64,000 nucleotides of DNA, taken from contig NZ_JAPENW010000001.1 in assembly GCF_026341855.1 (NCBI RefSeq), forward strand, positions 5,323,001 through 5,387,000. Reading direction: 5' to 3'. This document shows, one piece after another, positions 29,571 through 39,125 of this stretch (positions are counted from its first letter, which is position 1; each line of letters opens with the position of its first letter). The notes below the pieces were generated by a model. It did not search any database and was not told the origin of the DNA. It saw nothing but the letters and a program-made list of their open reading frames with translations. A program made the position numbers and the translations under genes. The stretch comes from Streptomyces sp. NBC_00568. GTDB taxonomy: Bacteria > Actinomycetota > Actinomycetes > Streptomycetales > Streptomycetaceae.

Positions 29571-30563
29571 ATGCGCCGCAAGGCAAGCCTGATCCTGCTC
29601 GCGCTCGCCGTGTTCTTCGCGGCGCTGTCCCCGCTGCTGCGCTGGTACGCCTTCCCTCGCCTGGCCAAGATCCCGGCGAACCAGTACCAGGACATGGTTC
29701 TGGAGGCGAAGGACGCCACCCTCCTCGACTACGGCACCATGAAGGCCAGGAAGGTCTCCAAGGTCACCGTCGTGCAGACCCTCAAGGGCAACGTGGAGGC
29801 CTCCGAGAGGATCGAGCGGACCGCGGGCCGTGACGTCGTCGTCTGGGACTCCCTCTCCTATGTCCAGGGCCCCGACGGGAAGATGGTCTCCAAACTCCCC
29901 GAGCGCTACATCTTCGACGCGCACAGCCAGGACCCCGTCCACGCCACCGGCGAGTCCGTCGACGGCGACCCCGTCACCCGCCAGGGCATCGAGTTCAAAT
30001 GGCCCTTCCGGACGGAGAAACGGGACTACGAGTACTTCGACGCGCAGACCCGCACCTCCGCGCCCATCCACTACAAGGACACCCGGACCTTCCGGGGCGT
30101 CGAGGTCTACTACTTCGAGCAGACCATCCCCTGGACGAAGGTGAAGTTCCCCAAGGTCATGCCCGTCCAGGGCATCACCCCGGAGTCCGTCGCCAAGACC
30201 GGCACCACCCGCTGGTACACCACCGTCCGCCGGTTCTGGGTCGAGCCGGTCACCGGAGCGCCCGTCTACGGCGAGGAGATCCACAAGGAGGAACTCCGCG
30301 GCGGCACACTCCTGGGCGACCGGGACAAGGTGACCGCCTTCGCCGGACACGTGAAGATGCGGGAGGACTACATCAGGCACACCGTCGACCTGGTCAAGTC
30401 GAACCGCACCCTGGTCCTGATGATGACCTCCTACCTCCCCTGGGGCTTCCTGCTCCTGGCCGCCGCCCTGCTGTCCCTCTCGCTGTACCTGGAGGCCCGG
30501 AGCCGCAGGCCCGGTGACGCGGCACCCGCTCCGGCGGCCGACCCCGAGCCCGTCAGCGCCTGA
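29571..30563 (+). CDS. DUF3068 (PorA-like) membrane-anchored protein
   Basis: 330 residues with a hydrophobic segment at each end: one near residues 5-22 and one near 287-310 (LLLAAALLSLSLYLEA). The large middle part is rich in beta strand and should lie outside the membrane. This is the DUF3068 architecture, annotated as a porin PorA family in actinobacteria, though pore formation is not established for Streptomyces. ATG 29571 has GGGAGGG upstream. Its last 11 bases overlap the convergent hrpB 3' end. Confidence 0.85.
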   Translation: MRRKASLILLALAVFFAALSPLLRWYAFPRLAKIPANQYQDMVLEAKDATLLDYGTMKARKVSKVTVVQTLKGNVEASERIERTAGRDVVVWDSLSYVQGPDGKMVSKLPERYIFDAHSQDPVHATGESVDGDPVTRQGIEFKWPFRTEKRDYEYFDAQTRTSAPIHYKDTRTFRGVEVYYFEQTIPWTKVKFPKVMPVQGITPESVAKTGTTRWYTTVRRFWVEPVTGAPVYGEEIHKEELRGGTLLGDRDKVTAFAGHVKMREDYIRHTVDLVKSNRTLVLMMTSYLPWGFLLLAAALLSLSLYLEARSRRPGDAAPAPAADPEPVSA

Positions 30564-33141
30564 GCCGAGCGTTCGTGAACCGCGTCGGCTCGGCCGTCGC
30601 CGGGTCCTCGGGCCACGGATGCTTGGGGTACCGGCCGCGCAGCTCGGCCCGTACGCCCTTGTAGCCGTCCTTCCAGAAGGACGCGAGGTCGGCGGTGACC
30701 GCGGCGGGCCGGCCCGCGGGGGAGAGGAGGTGCACGAGAACGGGCACGCCGGCCACGGCGGGCGACGCGTGCAGCCCGAACATCTCCTGCAGCTTCACGG
30801 CGAGCACCGGCTGTCCGGGATCGGCGTAGTCGACGCGGATCCTCGACCCGCTCGGCACCTCGATCCGCTCGGGCGCGAGCTCGTCGAGCCGGGCCGCCTC
30901 CCCTGTCCCCCAGGGCAGCAGCCGGGCCAGCGCCTGCCCGGCGTCGATCCGCCCCAGGTCCGCCCGACGCCGGGCACGGCTCAGCTCCGGCTCCAGCCAC
31001 TCCTCCACGCGCGCGTGGAGCGCCTCGCCCGAGACGTCCGGCCACGGGTCACCGAGCCGCCGGCGCAGGAACGCGAGCCGCTGCCGCAGCACCCCGGCGT
31101 CCGGCGACCACCGCAGCAGACCGAAGTCCTCCTCCCGCAACCCTTCGAGCAGCGCCTCCCGTACGAGCCCGGGGTCCGCGTTCCGCAACGGCCGCACGGC
31201 CAGCTCCACCGCCCCCAGCCGCTCCACCCGCCGTGCGACGACATCGCCCTCGGCCCAGTGGACCTCGTCGCACTCGGAGTACAGACCGTCGGCGGCCCGC
31301 CGTGCCGTCCGCTCGTCGATCACGGCCGCGAGCCGCACGCGCGCGTGCCCCCTGCCGACGGGACGGTCGGCGACGGCCACCGCGAGCCAGGGAGCACCGC
31401 GCAGGACGGAACCCTCACCGACGTCGGCCCGGGTTCCGTTGACCATGAGGTGGGAGCCGCCCTGCACATGGGCGAGGCGCTCGGGGAACGCCAGCGCGGC
31501 GACCAGCCCGACGACCCGGTCGTCCCCGAGCTCCCGCGCCCCGCCGTCCGCCGGGGCGCGGTCACCGTCGCCTCCGTGCCCCGGCCCCCCGGCGCGTGTC
31601 GTCGGAGAAGAAGGGGAGCCGGAGGCGGCCCCGGCGCCGGCCGCCGCGGAGCGAAGACGGCGCGACTCGGTGCGCCAGCGGGCCGCGTAGGCGTCGCCCC
31701 CGCGCCGGGCGGTGCGCCAGGCGGCGGCCAGGTCGTCGCCGTACTCGCGCGGGGGCTCCTCGCTCAGCAGGGCGACCACGTCGGCGGCCCGCGCCACGCC
31801 CACCACCGGGGTCGCGTCCAGCAGCGCCCGGGCGAGCCGGGGGTGCAGACCCAGGCGGGACATGCGCGCACCGCGTTCCGTGGCCCGCCCCGCGGCGTCG
31901 ACCGCGCCCACGGCCGACAGGACGGCCCGCGCCGCCGCCATCGCCCCGCCCGGCGGCGGGTCCAGCAGGGCCAGTCCCGTCGCCTCCGGATCGCCCCAGC
32001 AGGCCGCCTGGAGGGCGAACGCCGTCAGATCAGCCACCTTGATCTCGGGGGCCGGGAACCGCGTCAGACGGCCGTCCTCCGCCTCCGCCCAGCACCGGTA
32101 CACCGCGCCCGGCGCCTCACGCCCGGCCCGCCCCGCCCGCTGGCGTCCGGCCGCCTGCGAGGCCCGTACGGTCGCCAGGGCGCTCAACCCGCGCGCGTGG
32201 TCCACCCGCGGCTCCCGCGCCAGTCCCGCGTCCACGACCACCCGCACCCCGGGAACGGTCAGGGACGACTCGGCCACCGAGGTCGCGAGGACCACCCGGC
32301 GCCGCGCACCGGGTGCGAGCACCGCGTCCTGCACGGCGGCCGGAGCCCGTCCGTGCACCTGAAGCACATCGATGTCCCCGAGACCGCCCAGCTGCCCGGC
32401 GACCCGCGCGATCTCCCCGACCCCGGGAAGGAAGCACAGGACATCCCCCGAGCGCTCGGCCAGAGCGCGCCGCACCGTGGACGCCACATGCGTCAGCAGC
32501 GCCGGGTCCACCCGCATCCCGTGCGGCGGCCGTACGGGGCGCGCGGGCGGCGACCACACCACCTCGACCGGGTACGAGACACCCTCCGCCTCGATCACCG
32601 GCGCGTCGCCCAGCAGCCGCGCCCAGCCCCCGGCGTCCGTCGTCGCGGACGCGGCGACCAGCCGCAGCTCGGGCCGGAGCGCGGCCCGCACGTCCAGCAG
32701 GAACGCGGCCACCGTGTCGGCGTCCAGATGCCGCTCGTGGCACTCGTCGAGCACGACCACGTCGACGCCCGCCAGCTCCTGGTCCCGCTGCAGCCGCTGG
32801 AGCAGGACCCCGGTCGTGACGACCTCCACGCGCGCGCGGGGGCCGACCACCCGCTCCCCGCGCACCGTGAAGCCGACGCTTTCGCCGACCTGCTCGCCCA
32901 GCAGCCACGCCATCCGCCGCGCGGCGGCCCGGGCCGCGATCCGCCGGGGCTCGGCCACCACCACCCGGCGCGCCGGGCGCCCGTCGTCCAGGAGACCCGC
33001 CAGGGCCAGCGGCACCAGCGTCGTCTTACCGGTGCCGGGCGGCGCCACCAGCACCGCGCTGCCGTGCCCCTCCAGGGCATCGTCCAGACCGGGCAGGGCA
33101 CCACGTACGGGCAGCACGTCCAGGGCGTCGTAACGGATCAC
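30553..33141 (-). CDS. hrpB: ATP-dependent RNA helicase HrpB
   Basis: 862 residues of the DEAH-box HrpB family. The N-terminal helicase core has Walker A APPGTGKTT, motif II DECHERH, motif III SATTD, and motif VI QRAGRAGR. The HA2-like and HrpB C-terminal domains follow, the latter ending YPKHPWPEDP. A low-complexity Gly/Ala/Ser insertion lies near residues 505-545. The in vivo RNA substrate of HrpB is poorly defined. The start is GTG 33141. Its end overlaps the DUF3068 gene tail to tail. Confidence 0.93.
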   Translation of the reverse strand: MIRYDALDVLPVRGALPGLDDALEGHGSAVLVAPPGTGKTTLVPLALAGLLDDGRPARRVVVAEPRRIAARAAARRMAWLLGEQVGESVGFTVRGERVVGPRARVEVVTTGVLLQRLQRDQELAGVDVVVLDECHERHLDADTVAAFLLDVRAALRPELRLVAASATTDAGGWARLLGDAPVIEAEGVSYPVEVVWSPPARPVRPPHGMRVDPALLTHVASTVRRALAERSGDVLCFLPGVGEIARVAGQLGGLGDIDVLQVHGRAPAAVQDAVLAPGARRRVVLATSVAESSLTVPGVRVVVDAGLAREPRVDHARGLSALATVRASQAAGRQRAGRAGREAPGAVYRCWAEAEDGRLTRFPAPEIKVADLTAFALQAACWGDPEATGLALLDPPPGGAMAAARAVLSAVGAVDAAGRATERGARMSRLGLHPRLARALLDATPVVGVARAADVVALLSEEPPREYGDDLAAAWRTARRGGDAYAARWRTESRRLRSAAAGAGAASGSPSSPTTRAGGPGHGGDGDRAPADGGARELGDDRVVGLVAALAFPERLAHVQGGSHLMVNGTRADVGEGSVLRGAPWLAVAVADRPVGRGHARVRLAAVIDERTARRAADGLYSECDEVHWAEGDVVARRVERLGAVELAVRPLRNADPGLVREALLEGLREEDFGLLRWSPDAGVLRQRLAFLRRRLGDPWPDVSGEALHARVEEWLEPELSRARRRADLGRIDAGQALARLLPWGTGEAARLDELAPERIEVPSGSRIRVDYADPGQPVLAVKLQEMFGLHASPAVAGVPVLVHLLSPAGRPAAVTADLASFWKDGYKGVRAELRGRYPKHPWPEDPATAEPTRFTNARLRR

Positions 33142-33334
33142 GCCCCCAGTCTCGTACGGGCGTCAACTCGTGCCGGCGTCGAACCGGCCGCCCACGAGCC
33201 CCGGGACGGCCCTTCGCGCGGGCGGGGCGGGTCGCGCCATCGGTACGACGGGCCACGCGCGCGGGCGGTACGCGTGCGCCCTCGTACGCCCACGCGCGCG
33301 TGCCTCTTTACCCGTGCCTTTTTGCTCGCGGCCG

Positions 33335-33374
33335 TTCAGGCCGCAGCCCCGCACTCGCGGGGCTGCGGCCTGAA
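33335..33374 (-). terminator. terminator after the methyltransferase gene
   Basis: A perfect 18-bp stem (33335-33352 / 33357-33374) closes on the loop ACTC. It starts 10 bases past the methyltransferase stop. Confidence 0.8.
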
Positions 33375-33383
33375 GTCCTTACG

Positions 33384-34244
33384 TCAGTCCCGCTCGCAGA
33401 CGAAGATCGCCGTGCCCGGAATGAGGTTGCCGCGCAGCGGGGACCAGCCGCCCCACTCCTGGGTGTTCCAGGCGGGCCACTCCGGCTCGACGATGTCGAC
33501 CAGGCGGAAGCCGCCGGCCACCACGTCGCGGACCCGGTCGCCGACCGTCCTGTGGTGTTCGACGTAGACCGCGCGGCCCTCGTCGTCCTGCTCCACGTAC
33601 GGAGTGCGGTCGAAGTAGGACGCGGACGCCGTCAGGCCTTCGGGACCCGGCTCGTCCGGGAACGCCCAGCGGACCGGGTGCGTGACGGAGAAGACGAAAC
33701 GGCCGCCCGGGCGCAGCACCCGGTGGACCTCCCGCAGCACCAGGACCGGGTCGGCGACGAACGGCAGCGCGCCGTACGCCGAGCACGCGAGGTCGAAGGA
33801 GCCGTCGGCGAAGGGCAGCGCACTGGCGTCCGCCTCCACCAGGGGCACGGTGCCTCCGATGCGCAGGGCGTGCTGGAGCTGGCGGTGGGAGAGGTCCAGG
33901 GCGACCGGACGCGCGCCCTGCCCGGCCAGCCAGCGCGAGCACTGTGCCGCGCCGGCGCCGATCTCCAGGATGTCCTTGCCCTTGAGGTCCTCCGGAGGGC
34001 CGAGCAGTTCGGCCTCCACCTCGTCCAGGCCCTCGGGGCACCACACGAATCGGTCGTCGCCGAGGAATGTGCCGTGTTCGATCTGGTAGTCGTCCGCGTT
34101 CCGGTCCCACCAGCCCCGATTCGCCCGGGAACTCTCGATGAGGTCCGCATCACGTCGGGTGGCTTCCGGTTCGAACGGTTCGGGCTCTTGGATGATCGGC
34201 TCCCTCGTCGTACTCTTCCGTCCAACCCGTCTCGGGCGTGTCAC
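33384..34244 (-). CDS. class I SAM-dependent methyltransferase
   Basis: 286 residues. The SAM-binding motif I is DILEIGAGAAQCSRWL, followed by the acidic loop VALDLS, motif IV region FDLACSAYGALPF, and the post-motif RVLRPGGRF. The fold matches UbiE/COQ5-type small-molecule methyltransferases; the substrate is unknown. The N-terminal 45 residues are charged and probably disordered. GTG 34244 is the first start. The next gene, rpsA, is divergent with a 320-base gap. Confidence 0.85.
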   Translation of the reverse strand: MTRPRRVGRKSTTREPIIQEPEPFEPEATRRDADLIESSRANRGWWDRNADDYQIEHGTFLGDDRFVWCPEGLDEVEAELLGPPEDLKGKDILEIGAGAAQCSRWLAGQGARPVALDLSHRQLQHALRIGGTVPLVEADASALPFADGSFDLACSAYGALPFVADPVLVLREVHRVLRPGGRFVFSVTHPVRWAFPDEPGPEGLTASASYFDRTPYVEQDDEGRAVYVEHHRTVGDRVRDVVAGGFRLVDIVEPEWPAWNTQEWGGWSPLRGNLIPGTAIFVCERD

Positions 34245-34334
34245 GAAAGAGGCGTCCTACTGCCCGCGTGGCCTTGTGAGACAGGTCTTGTGCCGGGATT
34301 GCGGCGATCCGCCCCGGGTGTGCGCCTTCGCGCA

Positions 34335-34363
34335 TTGACCCTGCCCGGCTGCCCCCGTATGCT
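34335..34363 (+). promoter_or_regulatory. rpsA promoter
   Basis: TTGACC (34335-34340), a spacer of exactly 17 bases, then TATGCT (34358-34363). This is the closest match to the vegetative sigma consensus in the window, as expected for a ribosomal protein gene. Confidence 0.75.
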
Positions 34364-34369
34364 ACAAGT

Positions 34370-34564
34370 TGCGCTGCGGGCCTGCGCTCCTCAGACGTAG
34401 CAGGCTGCGCTCGCATCTGTATGTATGTCCCCTCGGTTTTCGAGGCGCCTCCGGCTTGGCCGGGTTTGGCGCTTCCTTGGCTGTCCGGCCTTCTACAGAG
34501 CGAAACGGGCTCCCGGCGTAAGCAGTACCTACGACTCACTGTCCGTACCGGAGCCCTTTCCCAC
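34370..34564 (+). promoter_or_regulatory. long rpsA 5' leader with possible SD-sequestering helix
   Basis: The leader is about 195 bases. GGGCTCC (34507-34513) is fully complementary to GGAGCCC (34550-34556), which contains the only Shine-Dalgarno-like GGAG before the ATG at 34565. Pairing would hide the site, a plausible basis for autoregulation by S1. A short frame from 34421 reads into rpsA but lacks coding character. Confidence 0.4.
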
Positions 34565-36067
34565 ATGACGAGCAGCACCGAGACCACCTCTACCACGCCG
34601 CAGGTAGCGGTCAACGACATCGGTAACGAGGAAGCATTCCTCGCCGCGATCGACGAGACGATCAAGTACTTCAACGACGGCGACATCGTCGACGGCGTCA
34701 TCGTGAAGGTCGACCGGGACGAGGTCCTGCTCGACATCGGTTACAAGACCGAAGGTGTCATCCCGAGCCGCGAGCTCTCGATCAAGCACGACGTCGACCC
34801 GAACGAGGTCGTCAAGGTCGGCGACGAGATCGAAGCCCTTGTTCTCCAGAAGGAGGACAAGGAAGGCCGCCTGATCCTCTCGAAGAAGCGTGCCCAGTAC
34901 GAGCGCGCCTGGGGCACCATCGAGAAGATCAAGGAAGAGGACGGCATCGTCACCGGCACCGTCATCGAGGTCGTCAAGGGTGGACTCATCCTTGACATCG
35001 GCCTCCGTGGCTTCCTGCCGGCTTCTCTCGTCGAGATGCGCCGTGTCCGCGACCTCCAGCCCTACGTGGGCAAGGAGCTCGAGGCCAAGATCATCGAGCT
35101 GGACAAGAACCGCAACAACGTGGTCCTGTCCCGCCGTGCCTGGCTGGAGCAGACCCAGTCCGAGGTCCGCCAGACGTTCCTCACCACCCTCCAGAAGGGT
35201 CAGGTCCGTTCCGGCGTCGTCTCCTCGATCGTCAACTTCGGTGCCTTCGTGGACCTGGGTGGCGTCGACGGTCTGGTGCACGTCTCCGAGCTCTCCTGGA
35301 AGCACATCGACCACCCCTCCGAGGTTGTCGAGGTCGGCCAGGAAGTCACCGTCGAGGTCCTCGACGTCGACATGGACCGCGAGCGCGTCTCGCTGTCGCT
35401 CAAGGCGACGCAGGAAGACCCGTGGCAGCAGTTCGCCCGGACGCACCAGATCGGTCAGGTCGTCCCGGGTAAGGTCACGAAGCTCGTCCCGTTCGGTGCG
35501 TTCGTCCGTGTGGACGAGGGCATCGAGGGTCTGGTCCACATCTCCGAGCTGGCCGAGCGCCACGTGGAGATCCCGGAGCAGGTCGTCCAGGTCAACGACG
35601 AGATCTTCGTCAAGGTCATCGACATCGACCTCGAGCGCCGCCGCATCAGCCTCTCGCTGAAGCAGGCCAACGAGGCCTTCGGTGCCGACCCGGCGTCGGT
35701 CGACTTCGACCCGACCCTGTACGGCATGGCCGCGTCGTACGACGACCAGGGCAACTACATCTACCCCGAGGGCTTCGACCCCGAGACCAACGACTGGCTC
35801 GAGGGCTTCGAGTCCCAGCGTGAGGTGTGGGAGACGCAGTACGCCGAGGCGCAGCAGCGCTTCGAGCAGCACCAGGCTCAGGTCATCAAGTCCCGCGAGG
35901 CCGACGCGCAGGCCGAGGCCGAGGGTGCCAGCACCTCCAGTGCGGCTCCGGCTGCCTCCGGTGGCGGCGGTTCCTACTCCTCGGAGTCGGACGACAACTC
36001 CGGCGCCCTGGCGTCGGACGAGGCGCTTGCCGCCCTCCGCGAGAAGCTCGCCGGCGGCCAGAGCTGA
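34565..36067 (+). CDS. rpsA: 30S ribosomal protein S1
   Basis: 500 residues. Four S1 RNA-binding repeats cover about 36-105, 123-190, 208-278 and 295-365 (for example GVIPSREL, GFLPASLVE, GLVHVSELSW, GLVHISELAERH), the actinobacterial number. A long acidic, Ser/Gly-rich tail follows. It binds mRNA on the 30S subunit and helps translation of weak or leader-poor messages, relevant here because several neighbours look leaderless. ATG 34565 gives the usual start MTSSTETT. Codon use is more uniform than in neighbours, fitting high expression. Confidence 0.97.
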   Translation: MTSSTETTSTTPQVAVNDIGNEEAFLAAIDETIKYFNDGDIVDGVIVKVDRDEVLLDIGYKTEGVIPSRELSIKHDVDPNEVVKVGDEIEALVLQKEDKEGRLILSKKRAQYERAWGTIEKIKEEDGIVTGTVIEVVKGGLILDIGLRGFLPASLVEMRRVRDLQPYVGKELEAKIIELDKNRNNVVLSRRAWLEQTQSEVRQTFLTTLQKGQVRSGVVSSIVNFGAFVDLGGVDGLVHVSELSWKHIDHPSEVVEVGQEVTVEVLDVDMDRERVSLSLKATQEDPWQQFARTHQIGQVVPGKVTKLVPFGAFVRVDEGIEGLVHISELAERHVEIPEQVVQVNDEIFVKVIDIDLERRRISLSLKQANEAFGADPASVDFDPTLYGMAASYDDQGNYIYPEGFDPETNDWLEGFESQREVWETQYAEAQQRFEQHQAQVIKSREADAQAEAEGASTSSAAPAASGGGGSYSSESDDNSGALASDEALAALREKLAGGQS

Positions 36068-36094
36068 AAGCTCTCCGCTAGCAAGTAGCTGAAA

Positions 36095-36131
36095 GAAGTG
36101 GGCCCGCACCGATTCGGTGCGGGCCCACTTC
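36095..36131. terminator. terminator after rpsA
   Basis: A perfect 16-bp stem (36095-36110 / 36116-36131) around a 5-base loop separates rpsA from the convergent beta-helix gene. Confidence 0.85.
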
Positions 36132-36157
36132 CATGGGGGGCGTTCTCCGGGAGCGCG

Positions 36158-37120
36158 TCAGGGCGTCACCGCGATGTTGGTGAGCCCCTTGCCGCCCGTC
36201 ACCGTGTTCGAGGCGTACACGGTGGTCCTGCAGTCCGTGCCGTAGTTGGTGACGTTGACCGCCAGTCGCTTGTCGCCCGTGGCGCCCCGCAGGTCCGAGG
36301 TGTTGCCCCGGAACACCGTGCCGCAGCCCCAGCCGGGCTGCTGGGTGTGGGTCTCATAGCCGTCGTTCGTGGTGGCGGTGCCCTTGTTGTTCTCGACGAG
36401 TACGTCGTTGCCCTTCACGTCGACCCAGGAGTCGTCGTAGTTGGCACCGGTCAGGCCGCTGCCGTCGAAGGTGTTGCCGGTGACGCGCGCCCCCGTGGTG
36501 CCCTCCTTGATGTCGACGTTCTCGCCGCCCACGTCCGGCCCGATCGTGTTGCCGGTGATCTGGATGCGGTCGCTCTTGTCCGAGGTTCCGCCGGCCGTGC
36601 CCACGTACACTCCCTCGCCCATGCCGCGGCCGTCGTTGCCGGTGTCGTAGATCGTCGAGTTCCTGATCACGCCGTCCGTGCTGGAGTTGCGGAAGTGGAC
36701 GCCCTCCATGTCGAGTCCGTGGACGGTGACCCTGTCGACGACGACACCCTTCGCCGAGTCGATCATGATGCCCTTCTGGCCGCCGGTGACGGTGACGCCC
36801 TGGACCGTCCAGTACGAGGCGCCGTTGAGGTGCAGTCCATAGCCGCCGCCCGCCGTGAGGACGGCCTTCGGGGAGCCGCTGAGGGTGATGCGGGAGCCCG
36901 CGCCCGCGGCCGTCGTCGCCTTGAAGTTGCCGGTGTACGTGCCGTCCGCGAGGTGGATCGTGTCGCCGGGGGCGGCCGAGGTGAGGGCCGACTTCAACTG
37001 GGCGGCGGTGGATACCTCGATGACCTGGGCCGCGTTCGCCGAAGGCGCTGCCGCCAGTGCCCCGGCCGTGACCGCCGTCGCGCCGAGCAGGGGGATGAGA
37101 AGCGTGCGTCGGATGCGCAT
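36158..37120 (-). CDS. secreted right-handed parallel beta-helix protein
   Basis: 320 residues with a signal peptide (MRIRRTLLIPLLGATAVTAG, cleavage near ANAAQ). The mature part starts with VIEVSTAAQLKSALTSAAPG, the lead-in of pectate-lyase-like and NosD-like beta helices. Short repeats rich in G, N, T and V follow (GVTVTGGQKGIMI, NSTIYDTGNDGRG, ITGNTIGPDVGG). Two cysteines near the end may form a disulfide. A role in polysaccharide cleavage or binding is likely but catalytic residues cannot be assigned. ATG 37120 is preferred; a TTG at 37150 would add ten residues. Confidence 0.82.
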   Translation of the reverse strand: MRIRRTLLIPLLGATAVTAGALAAAPSANAAQVIEVSTAAQLKSALTSAAPGDTIHLADGTYTGNFKATTAAGAGSRITLSGSPKAVLTAGGGYGLHLNGASYWTVQGVTVTGGQKGIMIDSAKGVVVDRVTVHGLDMEGVHFRNSSTDGVIRNSTIYDTGNDGRGMGEGVYVGTAGGTSDKSDRIQITGNTIGPDVGGENVDIKEGTTGARVTGNTFDGSGLTGANYDDSWVDVKGNDVLVENNKGTATTNDGYETHTQQPGWGCGTVFRGNTSDLRGATGDKRLAVNVTNYGTDCRTTVYASNTVTGGKGLTNIAVTP

Positions 37121-37339
37121 GTGGGGGGTGACCTTCCCGTCGGTTCGCAAGAAATATGTTCTCGTACATGAACTCCGGGTGCCTATCTGAACGTAGAAGG
37201 GTTGCGGGGCCGCGTCAAGGTCTGGACCAGGCCGGTGTGCGGGGAGAGAAACGTGGCGGATACACGAGTAACTGCAGGGCCGTAACAGGCCGTTGCCAGG
37301 ATCCCCGGGTCATTCAAGATCGTGAGGGGAGTCGAAGGC

Positions 37340-38947
37340 ATGGCAGCACACGAGCGATCGACAGCGGCGAGCCGGCGGGCGTTCCTGCGAAACGTCGGTC
37401 TGACCGGCGGCGCGGGCGCCATGTTCGCCACCATGGGAGCCCTCGGCCTCGCGCCCACCGCGCAGGCCGCCCAACGCGAACAGCCCTTCCGTGCACCGAA
37501 GTCGGGCGATTTCACGCTCTCCGGGAGGGGAGCCGCGAAGGTCGTGATCGTAGGCGGCGGCATCGCCGGTCTCGCCTCCGCCTACGAGCTCGGCAAGGCG
37601 GGCTACGACTGTACGGTCCTGGAGGCCAGAGACCGCACCGGCGGCCGCAACTTCACCGTGCGCGGCGGTGATTCGACCACCGACCTGTACGGCAATAAGC
37701 AGACGGCCCGGTTCGGTGAGGGCCAGTACATGAACGCGGGCCCGGCCCGCCTCCCGCAATGGATGGTCACCCTCGACTACTGCCGGGAACTCGGCGTCCC
37801 TGTCGAAGTGTTCACGAATACGAACGCGGACGCGTACATGTACAACGAGTCGGCCGGCATGACCAAGCCCATGCGCCACCGGACCGCGAAGGCCGATGTC
37901 TACGGCTACGTCTCCGAGTTGCTGGCCAAGGCCACCGACAAGGGCGCCCTGGACAAGGAGCTGACGGCCGCCGACCAGGAGAGGCTCGTCGAGTTCCTCA
38001 AGGACTTCGGCGAACTCGGCGACAAGCTCACCTATGAGGGAGGCCCGCGCCGCGGCTACACCACCGTCCCGGCGGCCGCCGGAACCCCGGGCGTGCTCCT
38101 CGGTGACGTCCCGAGCGCCTCCGAGGTCTTCGCCTCCGGCGTCGGCCGGTACTTCTCCTTCGAGTTCGAATTCGACCAGGCGATGCTGATGTTCCAGCCG
38201 GTGGGCGGCATGGACCAGATACCCAAGGCGCTCACCAGGGCGATCGGGGCCCACCGCATCCGCACCGGAGCGGCGGTCTCCCGGATCACCGACAGGGGAA
38301 GCGGCGTCACCGTCACGTACACCCAGGGCGGGCGCACCAGGACCCTGGACGCCGACTTCTGCATCGGCGCCCTGCCGCCCAACATCCTCGCCAGGATCCC
38401 GCACAACCTCGGCTCCGGCGTCCAGAGCGCCCTGGAGGCGATCACCCCGCAGTCCGCGGGCAAGATCGGCCTCGAATATCGGTCCCGCTGGTGGGAGCTC
38501 GACCACCGGATCTACGGCGGCATCACCGAGACCGACCTGGACGTCACCCACATCTGGCACCCCTCGTACGGCTTCCACGGCCGGCGCGGAGTCATGATCG
38601 GCTACTACAACTACGGCTCCGACGCCGACTCGTACGCGAAGCTCACCCCCAAGGAGCGCGAGAAGCGCGCGGTGGCCGCCGGCGTGAAGATCTACGGCGA
38701 GAAGTACCGCACCGAACTCGACTCGTCCTTCTCCCACCACTGGCGTCAGACACCGCACCTGGAAGGTGCCTGGCACAACACCCCCGGCGGACCCGACGAC
38801 GTCCGCTACAAGCCGCTGAACCGGCCCACCGGGCGGGTCTACTTCGCGGGCGACTGGCTCAGTTACGCCGACGCCTGGCAGCACGGCGCCTTCACGTCCG
38901 CCCGCAAGGCCGTCACCGCGCTCCACGCGCGCGTGCTGTCCTCGTAA
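37340..38947 (+). CDS. Tat-exported flavin monoamine / L-amino acid oxidase
   Basis: 535 residues. The N-terminus SRRAFLRNVGLTGGAGA is a twin-arginine signal, so the flavoprotein is exported folded. The FAD-binding motif VVIVGGGIAGLASAYELG and the arginine-rich LEARDRTGGR that follows are typical, as is the C-terminal FAD contact YFAGDWLSYADAWQHGA. It belongs to the amine oxidase/L-amino acid oxidase family, which yields the keto product, ammonia and hydrogen peroxide; the substrate is not evident. ATG 37340 keeps the signal compact. Confidence 0.9.
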   Translation: MAAHERSTAASRRAFLRNVGLTGGAGAMFATMGALGLAPTAQAAQREQPFRAPKSGDFTLSGRGAAKVVIVGGGIAGLASAYELGKAGYDCTVLEARDRTGGRNFTVRGGDSTTDLYGNKQTARFGEGQYMNAGPARLPQWMVTLDYCRELGVPVEVFTNTNADAYMYNESAGMTKPMRHRTAKADVYGYVSELLAKATDKGALDKELTAADQERLVEFLKDFGELGDKLTYEGGPRRGYTTVPAAAGTPGVLLGDVPSASEVFASGVGRYFSFEFEFDQAMLMFQPVGGMDQIPKALTRAIGAHRIRTGAAVSRITDRGSGVTVTYTQGGRTRTLDADFCIGALPPNILARIPHNLGSGVQSALEAITPQSAGKIGLEYRSRWWELDHRIYGGITETDLDVTHIWHPSYGFHGRRGVMIGYYNYGSDADSYAKLTPKEREKRAVAAGVKIYGEKYRTELDSSFSHHWRQTPHLEGAWHNTPGGPDDVRYKPLNRPTGRVYFAGDWLSYADAWQHGAFTSARKAVTALHARVLSS

Positions 38948-39049
38948 CACAGGTGTGCTGTGCTGGGAGCGGTCCGCCGACGGTGCCCTCACCGTCCCCG
39001 GAACTCCTTCCAGCCGCTCGTGGAGGCCGAGAGACCGGCACGAGGCAGC

Positions 39050-39088
39050 GGTGCGGAGCACGGGACGGGAATGTCCGTGCTCCGCACC
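39050..39088 (+). terminator. strong hairpin between the amine oxidase and PAC2 genes
   Basis: GGTGCGGAGCACGG on one arm (39050-39066) pairs with 39073-39088, with one bulged G. It lies 37 bases before the PAC2 start, so it is either the upstream terminator or a leader structure. Confidence 0.6.
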
Positions 39089-39125
39089 ATGTTGTGCAGT
39101 ACGAACACGAGGAGGAGCGGTCACA

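Noticed and set aside
34421..34564. N-terminal extension of ribosomal protein S1
   Set aside because: The frame is open but hydrophobic and unlike S1, and the promoter and leader logic places the start at ATG 34565.
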